In this document: in pieces, positions 36,801 to 48,800 of the stretch
Position numbering within the stretch: the stretch's first letter is position 1
Layout of the letters: each line of letters begins with the position of its first letter
Source of the DNA: Pisaster brevispinus
Lineage: Eukaryota > Echinodermata > Asteroidea > Forcipulatida > Asteriidae
Direction of reading: 5' to 3'
Assembly: GCA_023634235.1 (NCBI GenBank)
Contig: JAMKCF010000022.1
Coordinates: forward strand, 6,130,541 to 6,194,540
Length of the DNA stretch: 64,000 bases
Program-made: the position numbers and the translations under genes
Notes under the pieces: generated by a model
Databases searched by the model: none
Told to the model about the DNA's origin: nothing
The model's input: the letters and a program-made list of their open reading frames with translations, nothing else

Positions 36801-39800
36801 GACAAGGTTACATGTACAAATGTACCTGCCGTTATGTCACCTTGTTTGAAATTGGGAGAAGTTCACAGTACCTGGGGTTATGTTTGTTTACAGACCACAA
36901 AAACTTAGATCGCCTCTTAATTTAAATACAACAACCTCCGAACCTTCAAGATCGCTAAAAAAAACTACAAGTTTGTTTATATATAATCCGCCAGTCAAAC
37001 TGCAGAGCAGTCAGCGGGGTGCATTGGCATGGTGCATGTCTTTAGTGTATCGGAGAACTGTGTGCCGTTCAGTGAGTACAACCATGTCTCACATAGAAAT
37101 ACAGTCCAATGGAAATCGAACAAAAGTTTGACACAGAACTGTTTGAACTACTTGCCTGAACTAATTTTGACAAGACTCCTAAGGAACAGTGATTTGTGGG
37201 GTTTTCAAATGATAATTCAATGATGTTGACAGTCACAGGATCCAGTTCAAGCATCCATTACAGGAAAGCTCCATTAAAGAAAGAGGCTCAAATGAGACAT
37301 CCTTTTTGTCTGACACCTAACACCTGTTATCTCCCTGTAATTCCTTTTTCAAACAGTGAACTAAACTGGATCATTCACAAACCAGTACGGCTGCTGACTG
37401 CCCCAGGCAGAAGAATAACTGCTCATCCATTAAGTTTAACATGTTTAATGACCAGAGTAATTCCACGCAAACACACTTAATGGGTGAAAATGATGAATAG
37501 TTTCTGAGTTTTTGTGGCCAAAACTAAGAAATTCTATAAATGGAGCTTTCCCGAACTGCTGCAGTTTAATTGACCGAGTTCTGAAGCCAATAGCGGGTAA
37601 CTTTAAAGGTGTTGGAGTTTGATGATTGAGTACTGCTTCTACAAGAGAACTGCTGCAGTTTAATTGACTGAGTTCTGAAGCCAATAGCAGGTTGCTTTAA
37701 TGGTGTTGGAGTTTGATGGATTGAGTACTATTTCCACAAGAGAACTGATGCAGTTTGATTCACTGATTTGTTGGGTCTTCTCTTTAAGTTGGATCCACCT
37801 TGATGAACTCTTTCTCACAGAGGACCAACTTGGTTTGGCTGTCTTCGTTGATGACATCTACACACCATGGTTAGGAATGCTTTTCTCAGCTGTTTATACT
37901 TGAATCCATAAAGGACTGGATTGATGGTAGAGTTCATGATAGAAAGTAGTGTCAAAACGACCCATATGGCCACATCAAAATTGAAAAATTCAACTACTTG
38001 CACTGGCTGAAATATCAACGCAATGGTGAACCAGATGGCTCCAGGCAAGACAAGAATAAAGAAAGCTGTGGTGATGATAGCAAGAGTGCTGGTGACTTTC
38101 TTGTGAGCTTGGTGCAGTTCTTGAGCTGGGCCCTGGATTCCTTGCTCTTCTAGGTTTCTGGCTCCTTGTTTCAGGTTGATGAGGATTCTGATGAACATCC
38201 AGATTGTAGCTGCAATGGGTAGAAGGTGCAAAATCATTGCTGCTACGCCAAAGATTGCTGGTTTTTTTAGCTTTTCAATTGTGCAATTTTCTCTTTTATA
38301 CTGGTCTATGGTGAAAATTGATCGAGGCGTATGTACCATTACTGGAATTACCCAAACAGCAAGTAACAACAGCGTGATCTTTCTTTTTGTGAAGTAGGTT
38401 GTGTATTGCAAAGGTCGACTGATTCCTATAAATCGTTCAAAATTGGCCAATGTGAGACTGAGAACAGAATGGGCAATGAAGCTGTTGACAAAAATGTAAT
38501 AAATCCAAGTATTCCTGAATTGCAAAAGCCTGTCTGCTGTACACTGGCTGGTGTTAGAATTTGACGAATTGTTTGCATGATAAGAGTATTGCAAAGAAAT
38601 AGATGCAAACGGAGCATTAGATGCAGAGACCAATGCATCTGCAACAGCAAGATTGAGTATCATCAAGTTTGTCAGATTATGAAGTGTCTTTGTGTAGATT
38701 ATAGTAACACATACAAGAACATTTCCAACAAATCCAATACTCCCAATAATTGGTGTCACAACGACTAAACTTGTGAGAAGCTTGATAATAATGTCATCCA
38801 TGACCAAGTTGAGGCGCTTAATTCCTTTAGTTAAATTGCACTTTAAACAGCACATGAGCGGTCTGTGTTTCACTCTAATGCTTCTAGTCAATTGACTCGT
38901 CAAGTCTAGTTAGCTGATGGAAGCGATACAACGACTTGATGGGCAGATCAAATGTGTTGGCCCTTCATGTTCATTTTCTGAAATTTCTCAACATAATTTG
39001 CATAATATAGTGAAATAATTAGTTGTTGTCTCACTGATTGGCATAATGGCAACTACCATCCAGTTATCATTAAACCATGGAATACTCTGTGATATAAATG
39101 CTCAAACTAACTGTGCGTGTGGTTACAAAAGTTTACCAAACTTTCTTTGTCACGTCACCTGACCGCCACCTTGAAACAGTGATGTAACTTCGCAAGTTTA
39201 CAAGAGAAATGGTACTCTGGGGTCAGGCTGATCCAGCTGGACTAGTTAGTTAAACCGTCGACTATGGTTAAGTCTAGTCAACTCTAGTCGCCCACCAGAA
39301 CTTGCTCCGTATTGCCCATCCAGTCAGTGTGTGTAATCCTGTTTGATACTGGTTGATAGCTGCTCTTACAATGAAAGTAGTCCCGTGTGTGGCATCACAT
39401 TGTACTCAGATCAAGGACCACATAACACACAAACAACCTCAGAGTCACTTATTTGCTATAACACTGCGTTTATTTTCAGATGTTCCATGTTTGGGACAAT
39501 TCCAGGAAATAGTTTATCATCTTTCTTGCGGGTGAACATAGTGTGTGACATGTTGCCAGACTCAGGGTCGGACAAAGAATAGTTGATGGATTCTTAGTAT
39601 GTAGTAATGGGTTTTTAAGAGAATAATGGATTGCTGTTGCCATTTTCATTAAAATCTATCCTTGCGGTCTCCCCTCAAAAAATCTACCTGATAAAAATAG
39701 GAAATTAATAACCAGACAAACATGTAGACCATACCCATGAAACATGTAAAGACACCTTTATGGTTTTATGTCAATCTCAAGGCAACAGTGTTCAGTGCTC

Positions 39801-42800
39801 TCCCTTCAAATGGAATACATAAATTAATTATCACTCAAACCTCTTATTTGATGGCTATTTTAATAATTAATTATCCTCTAAAAATTTTTTTGAGGGGAGA
39901 CCGCAAGGATAGATTTTAATGAAAATGGCAACAGCAATCCATTATTCTCTTAAAAACCCATTACTACATTACCCATTACCGCGCATGTGCTGTTTAAAGT
40001 GCAAATTAACTAAAGGTTAAGCGCCTCAACTTGGTCATGGATGACATTATTATCAAGCTTCTCACAAGTTTAGTCATTGTGACACCAATTGTTGGGAGTA
40101 TTGGATTTGTCGGAAATGTTCTTGTATGTGCGACTATAATCTACACAAAGACACTTCATAATTTGATCAATTTCATCAATGTTTCTTTTTTCAAATTTGC
40201 AAATCTTTAGAACCACCATTCACTTTACAGATATCAATATTTCGCACTAAGACATGTTTACGCTAACTCGGACATGCCTACATCGAACACCTTGTTTTTG
40301 TTGCAACAAAAATTCATGTTTAGTGTATTCTTATGTTTGTTCTAACTAAAAGATACACACGAACGTCATGAACGTTGTCCGCTAATGTTTTGCTCTTTCC
40401 CAAGCTGGTAGGGTCATGAAACTTGGCAACCTTTTTACACATGATTAAGGAATGAAACGGAAGTTTTCACGTAATGATGACGTCATTTGATGGTTTATTA
40501 GGTAATTTAAAGTAATTAATTTTACTCAAATTTCTAACTTTTTCTAACAACAAACATAACTAAAAAACTATGGACTTTCACTGCTTTTTTTTTTCGTGAA
40601 ACTAAAGAATATTCGATACAAATCATTTCATACTTGAAAACGAATCAATTTTAAGATGTATTTCTAGGTGAAAACGAGCGATAAAATGTTGAAATCTAAT
40701 CCAATACCTATAGCGCACAGTGTGGCATCAAATCCAGTATGACGTGCACACAAAACCACACAACGTGCAACAAACAGCCATACATTGTGTGAAATTTTGG
40801 AAAGTCCATTGAACATCATTGCGTTGTTCCTTGTACGTACATGTATGTTCCTTGTCCCGCACATTAAATCTCAAAGTTTAGTGTGGATTTATTTCCGTTT
40901 TGATTGTTTTATGGCTTAATGGAAAACAAGGAATAAAAGAGGAGGTTTTACTGAGATGTTTACCTGCTTTAGTGATTTGTATGACTTTTATTAAGTGCCA
41001 AAAACTTCAACTGAAAAAGAATGACATTGGTTCGCTTCTCATCAAACACCGAGACCCACGTCACGTTGATTGACGTGATCATGCCTGCCAAAGGCACTCT
41101 ATGCGCCTCTGAGTATGTCCTTCAGACACGGTGATTAAAATGGTAAGCTTTATTTCAAAGAGGGGGGCATTCCTTTTTCGTCTACAATCATGTTGATGTG
41201 TTTCATCTGTGAACTTGCCTATTTTTTTTTTTTTTTAACTTAAAAAAGTATTTTATGGTACAATTTTCAACTATCGGGTTGAATTGATGCTAACCCCCAT
41301 TCAGGTATAAGTACATGTACACATGTACTGTGTATGAAAAAAAAAATCATATCTTGTGAACCAAAAAGGGTTTTGACTTTAAGCTAACCATGTACTTAGA
41401 CCTTAGTGTGTCAATAAAACCGCAAAGGTTTTCGGCATGATGACGTCATCAATGACATCATATGTATGTCATAACATTAAATCAATGTTTAATATTTAAA
41501 AAAAAAACATATCTGGAAAACCATAACTGCTACATACCAGATCTTTGACCATGTGAAAGACCCTGGAGTGTATTTTTTCAAATCTTACACAAAGTGTGAC
41601 CCTCTGTGACCTTTACGGCTGGTCGAAACTGAAAGATGATTATTCCATGCCTCAAAACCTCATATCCCATTAACCAAAAAGGGTTGAGACCTCAAACTTT
41701 ACATGTACTTAGAACTAAGTGTGTACCGTAATTTTCGGATTATAAACCGCGGTTTATACGTTGATTTTGACATTTTTTTTTACTCATGCGGTTTATGCGC
41801 CGGGCGGCTTATACGCCGACGTATAAATATTGAAGAGAAAAAACAGCATTTTTTTAAAGAAAGATCGTTTGTAAAATATTCTAAATAAAAACAATGTTCT
41901 TAAACGAAATAAAATCCTGCAAAACATGCCTGTGTGATGACAAAATCCTGTTGAAAATGCCTGTTGAAAATCCCACCTCATTTGTATTCCGTTATGCCTT
42001 TATAAAACGTTTATCAACCGCCCTATTGTTAGAGTTCAGTCCCCCTCAGATCATGGAGGAAGAAAATGAACAATCAGCGAAACTCGAGTTAGACTAGACT
42101 GGTCCCCTGTCTATTTATCCCAGCGATCTCCATATGCTGACGTCAGACATTCAGGCTACATCGCCACAAAGAGGACCGCAAACACGCACGGCCCCTCTGT
42201 GTGTGTACACATGTACACATACACATGCTGTGATTGGCCGTTGATGATTGGCCGTTAATAGTTCCATTCATAAGATCTTGGCTAGACTTCTGACGGCTCG
42301 AGTAGATAGCGCCTGCTGCACATTGTACAACACATAGCCTGAACATCTGACGCCACACTTCGAGGCTCGGGGCCCAGTCGAAGTCTAATCAAACGTGAAC
42401 AGATTTTGTCAACAGAGGGCGATGCGATGCAGGGCAAAGTTCAACTATTTCTCGGTGTGCGTTGTCGACCGATCGTTGATTCACGAAGATTTTGTTGCCA
42501 ACGAAGTTCAAAACATGGTCAACACAACCGATCATCAAATCACGAATTCTTGAAAACGTGTGTTGATGGAAAAAGTATAATTCAGGACTGATAGTATGAG
42601 ATAAAAAATCACCCAAAACGCAGTTTTGCGAACCTCACTTCCGTGTTTTGAGGTTAGTTTTTTGTAACATTTTTGCCGCGGTTTATACGCCGCGCGGTTT
42701 ATACGCTGACACTAAATATTTTTTTCCATATTTTGGAGCATTGCGGTTTATACGCCGGGCGGTTTATAATCCGAAAATTACGGTAGATGAAACCGCAGTT

Positions 42801-45800
42801 ATTTTTAGGATGATGACAACATCGATGGCGGCCTAACATTAAATTAACCTTTCACATCTAAACATTTTATATCTGGAGAACCAAAGTTGTTACATATACA
42901 ACTTGCACCATATGAAAGCTCTTGACAGTTTGTATTGAATGATTACACAAAGTGTGTCCCCCGGTGAGCTTCAATTCTGGTCAAAACTGAAAGCTTAAGT
43001 GAAATTAATCATTCCTGGTCCTCGTTTTGAGGCCTGCAAACAAATCAGATGGTGTCTCTACATGTATATGGAATACAGTTTTACCCATAGGCCTTTCAAT
43101 TGAAGCAAAACAATTACTGAAAACCTGTAATAATTTCAAAAACCTAAGCAGATACTTGATAAAAAAATGAGCTAAGAAAACAGAATGACACCATCAGTTG
43201 TTAAACTTATCAAAGTTTCTTATTAAAAAAATTTGAAATCTTTCACCATACACTTTTTGTATCAACTTGTCGTACTAAGACATGTTTACACGATTTTCTC
43301 TTTGAAAACACCAGGTCTGCTAATTAGAAAATGTCTACACCGAACACCTATGTTTTTGTTTCTACAAAAATTCATGTCTAGTGGTTTATGTTTTCTTGAG
43401 TCCTTGTTGTGTACATTCACCGATCAGGCTAATTTTGATTGCAGCAATAGCAATAAGGGACCTTGTCAAAACTAGTCCAGGGCAACCAGTGGATAAGTAC
43501 AGTCCAGGACAAGGTTACATGTACAAATGTACCTGCCGTTAAGTCACCTTGTTTGAAATTGGGAGAAGTTCACAGTACCTGGGGTTATGTTTGTTTACAG
43601 ACCACAAAGACTTAGATCGCCTCTTAATTTAAATACAACAACCTCCGAACCTTCAAGATCGCTCAAAAAACTACAAGTTTGTTTATATATAATCAGCCAG
43701 TCAAACTGCAGAGCAGTCAGCGGGGTGCATTGGCATGGTGCATGTCTTTAGTGTATCAGAGAACTGTGTGCCGTTCAGTGAGTACAACCATGTCTCACAT
43801 AGAAATACAGTCCAATGGAAATATAAAAAAAAGTTTGACATAGAACTGTTTGAGCTACTTGCCTGAACTAATTTTGACAAGACCCCTAAGGAACAGTGGT
43901 TTGTGGCGTTTTCAAATGATATTTCATTGATGTTGACAGTCACAGGATCCAGTTCCAGCATCCATTACAGGAAAGCTCCATTAAAGAAAGAGGCTCAAAT
44001 GAGACATCCTTTTTGTCTGACACCTAACACCTGTTATCTCCCTGTAATTCCTTTTTCAAACAGTGGACTTAACTGGATCATTCACAAACCAGTAGGGCTG
44101 CTGACTGCCACAGGCAGATTAACTGCTCATCCATTAAGTTTAATGACCATAGTAATTCCACATAAACACACCTAATGGGTGAAAATGATGAATAGTTTCT
44201 GAGTTTTTGTGGCCAAAACTCGGAAATTCTACTAATGGAGCTTTCCAGAACTGCTGCCGTTTAATTGACTGAGTTCTGAAGCCAATAGCATGTTACTACA
44301 ATGGTGTTGGAGTTTGATGGATTGACAGATTGAGTACTGTTTCTACAAGAGACCTGTTGCAGTTTAATTGACTGAGTTCTGAAGCTAATAGCAGGTTGCT
44401 TTAATGGTGTTGGAGTTTGATGGATTGAGTACTGTTTCTACAAGAGAACTGTTGCAGTTTGATTCACTGATTTGTTGGGTCTTCTCTTTAAGTTGGATCC
44501 ACCTTGATGAACTCTTTCTCACAGAGGACCAACTTGGTTTGGCTGTCTTCGTTGATGACATCTACACACCATAGTTATGAATGCTTTTCTCAACCGTTTA
44601 TACTTGAATCCATAAAGGACTGGATTGATGGTAGAGTTCATGATAGAAAGTAGTGTCAAAACGACCCATATGGCCACATCAAAATTGAAAAATTCAACTA
44701 CTTGCACTGGCTGAAATATCAACGCAATGGTGAACCAGATGGCTCCAGGCAAGACAAGAATAAAGAAAGCTGTGGTGATGATAGCAAGAGTGCTGGTGAC
44801 TTTCTTGTGAGCTTGGTGCAGTTCTTGAGCTGGGCCCTGGATTCCTTGCTCTTCTAGGTTTCTGGCTCCTTGTTTCAGGTTGATGAGGATTCTGATGAAC
44901 ATCCAGATTGTAGCTGCAATGGGTAGAAGGTGCAAAATCATTGCTGCTACGCCAAAGATTGCTGGTTTTTTTAGCTTTTCAGTTGTGCAATTTTCTCTTT
45001 TATACTGGTCTATGGTGAAAATTGATCGAGGCGTATGTACCATTACTGGAATTACCCAAACAGCAAGTAACAACAGCGTGATCTTTCTTTTTGTGAAGTA
45101 GGTTGTGTATTGCAAAGGTCGACTGATTCCTATAAATCGTTCAAAATTGGCCAATGTGAGACTGAGAACAGAATGGGCAATGAAGCTGTTGACAAAAATG
45201 TAATAAATCCAAGTATTCCTGAATTGCAAAAGCCTGTCTGCTGTACACTGGCTGGTGTTAGAATTTGACGAATTGTTTGCATGATAAGAGTATTGCAAAG
45301 AAATAGATGCAAACGGAGCATTAGATGCAGAGACCAATGCATCTGCAACAGCAAGATTGAGTATCATCAAGTTTGTCAGATTATGAAGTGTCTTTGTGTA
45401 GATTATAGTAACACATACAAGAACATTTCCAACAAATCCAATACTCCCAATAATTGGTGTCACAACGACTAAACTTGTGAGAAGCTTGATAATAATGTCA
45501 TCCATGACCAAGTTGAGGCGCTTAATTCCTTTAGTTAATTTGCACTTTAAACAGCACATGAGCGGTCTGTGTTTCACTCTAATGCTTCTAGTCAATTGAC
45601 TCGTCAAGTCTAGTTAGCTGATGGAAGCGATACAACGACTTGATGGGCAGATCAAATGTGTTGGCCCTTCATGTTCATTTTCTGAAATTTCTCAACATAA
45701 TTTGCATAATATAGTGAAATAATTAGTTGTTGTCTCACTGATTGGCATAATGGCAACTACCATCCAGTTATCATTAAACCATGGAATACTCTGTGATATA

Positions 45801-48800
45801 AATGCTCAAACTAACTGTGCGTGTGGTTACAAAAGTTTACCAAACTTTCTTTGTCACGTCACCTGACCGCCACCTTGAAACAGTGATGTAACTTTGCAAG
45901 TTTACAAGAGAAATGGTACTCTGGGGTCAGGCTGATCCAGCTGGACTAGTTAGTTAAACCGTCGACTATGGTTAAGTCTAGTCAACTCTAGTCGCCCACC
46001 AGAACTTGCTCCGTATTGCCCATCCAGTCAGTGTGTGTAATCCTGTTTGATACTGGTTGATAGCTGCTCTTACAATGAAAGTAGTCCCGTGTGTGGCATC
46101 ACATTGTACTCAGATCAAGGACCACATAACACACAAACAACCTCAGAGTCACTTATTTGCTATAACACTGCGTTTATTTTCAGATGTTCCATGTTTGGGA
46201 CAATTCCAGGAAATAGTTTATCATCTTTCTTGCGGGTGAACATAGTGTGTGACATGTTGCCAGACTCAGGGTCGGACAAAGAATAGTTGATGGATTCTTA
46301 GTATGTAGTAATGGGTTTTTAAGAGAATAATGGATTGCTGTTGCCATTTTCATTAAAATCTATCCTTGCGGTCTCCCCTCAAAAAATCTACCTGATAAAA
46401 ATAGGAAATTAATAACCAGACAAACATGTAGACCATACCCATGAAACATGTAAAGACACCTTTATGGTTTTATGTCAATCTCAAGGCAACAGTGTTCAGT
46501 GCTCTCCCTTCAAATGGAATACATAAATTAATTATCACTCAAACCTCTTATTTGATGGCTATTTTAATAATTAATTATCCTCTAAAAAATTTTTTGAGGG
46601 GAGACCGCAAGGATAGATTTTAATGAAAATGGCAACAGCAATCCATTATTCTCTTAAAAACCCATTACTACATTACCCATTACCGCGCATGTGCTGTTTA
46701 AAGTGCAAATTAACTAAAGGTTAAGCGCCTCAACTTGGTCATGGATGACATTATTATCAAGCTTCTCACAAGTTTAGTCATTGTGACACCAATTGTTGGG
46801 AGTATTGGATTTGTCGGAAATGTTCTTGTATGTGCGACTATAATCTACACAAAGACACTTCATAATTTGATCAATTTCATCAATGTTTCTTTTTTCAAAT
46901 TTGCAAATCTTTAGAACCACCATTCACTTTACAGATATCAATATTTCGCACTAAGACATGTTTACGCTAACTCGGACATGCCTACATCGAACACCTTGTT
47001 TTTGTTGCAACAAAAATTCATGTTTAGTGTATTCTTATGTTTGTTCTAACTAAAAGATACACACGAACGTCATGAACGTTGTCCGCTAATGTTTTGCTCT
47101 TTCCCAAGCTGGTAGGGTCATGAAACTTGGCAACCTTTTTACACATGATTAAGGAATGAAACGGAAGTTTTCACGTAATGATGACGTCATTTGATGGTTT
47201 ATTAGGTAATTTAAAGTAATTAATTTTACTCAAATTTCTAACTTTTTCTAACAACAAACATAACTAAAAAACTATGGACTTTCACTGCTTTTTTTTTTCG
47301 TGAAACTAAAGAATATTCGATACAAATCATTTCATACTTGAAAACGAATCAATTTTAAGATGTATTTCTAGGTGAAAACGAGCGATAAAATGTTGAAATC
47401 TAATCCAATACCTATAGCGCACAGTGTGGCATCAAATCCAGTATGACGTGCACACAAAACCACACAACGTGCAACAAACAGCCATACATTGTGTGAAATT
47501 TTGGAAAGTCCATTGAACATCATTGCGTTGTTCCTTGTACGTACATGTATGTTCCTTGTCCCGCACATTAAATCTCAAAGTTTAGTGTGGATTTATTTCC
47601 GTTTTGATTGTTTTATGGCTTAATGGAAAACAAGGAATAAAAGAGGAGGTTTTACTGAGATGTTTACCTGCTTTAGTGATTTGTATGACTTTTATTAAGT
47701 GCCAAAAACTTCAACTGAAAAAGAATGACATTGGTTCGCTTCTCATCAAACACCGAGACCCACGTCACGTTGATTGACGTGATCATGCCTGCCAAAGGCA
47801 CTCTATGCGCCTCTGAGTATGTCCTTCAGACACGGTGATTAAAATGGTAAGCTTTATTTCAAAGAGGGGGGCATTCCTTTTTCGTCTACAATCATGTTGA
47901 TGTGTTTCATCTGTGAACTTGCCTATTTTTTTTTTTTTTAACTTAAAAAAGTATTTTATGGTACAATTTTCAACTATCGGGTTGAATTGATGCTAACCCC
48001 CATTCAGGTATAAGTACATGTACACATGTACTGTGTATGAAAAAAAAAATCATATCTTGTGAACCAAAAAGGGTTTTGACTTTAAGCTAACCATGTACTT
48101 AGACCTTAGTGTGTCAATAAAACCGCAAAGGTTTTCGGCATGATGACGTCATCAATGACATCATATGTATGTCATAACATTAAATCAATGTTTAATATTT
48201 AAAAAAAAAACATATCTGGAAAACCATAACTGCTACATACCAGATCTTTGACCATGTGAAAGACCCTGGAGTGTATTTTTTCAAATCTTACACAAAGTGT
48301 GACCCTCTGTGACCTTTACGGCTGGTCGAAACTGAAAGATGATTATTCCATGCCTCAAAACCTCATATCCCATTAACCAAAAAGGGTTGAGACCTCAAAC
48401 TTTACATGTACTTAGAACTAAGTGTGTACCGTAATTTTCGGATTATAAACCGCGGTTTATACGTTGATTTTGACATTTTTTTTTACTCATGCTGTTTATG
48501 CGCCGGGCGGCTTATACGCCGACGTATAAATATTGAAGAGAAAAAACAGCATTTTTTTAAAGAAAGATCGTTTGTAAAATATTCTAAATAAAAACAATGT
48601 TCTTAAACGAAATAAAATCCTGCAAAACATGCCTGTGTGATGACAAAATCCTGTTGAAAATGCCTGTTGAAAATCCCACCTCATTTGTATTCCGTTATGC
48701 CTTTATAAAACGTTTATCAACCGCCCTATTGTTAGAGTTCAGTCCCCCTCAGATCATGGAGGAAGAAAATGAACAATCAGCGAAACTCGAGTTAGACTAG

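Larger units (their letters stand above)
37911..44614. repeat. 6.7-kb tandem duplication, unit 1
   Basis: Runs from inside the 3' coding end of GPCR copy 1 to the same point in copy 2. It holds the copy 1 coding region, its upstream region, an inverted truncated GPCR, Helitron-like sequence and a TA-flanked transposon. Compared with unit 2 (44615-51317) only scattered single-base differences were seen over 6704 bp. Confidence 0.92.

Noticed and set aside
38176..38768. Open frames opposite to the GPCR copies (also at 44880-45472 and 51577-52169)
   Set aside because: They are antisense shadows of the receptor coding sequence; the frames recur only because the receptors are duplicated.
38802..38903. 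34-residue N-terminal extension of GPCR copies 1 and 2
   Set aside because: Copy 3 has an in-frame stop in the same leader and the difference is a small indel. The shared MDDIII start is the better choice, though cDNA could show otherwise.
41894..42616. Short open frames within the TA-flanked transposon
   Set aside because: None exceeds about 75 codons or shows DDE or helix-turn-helix motifs; the element appears non-coding.
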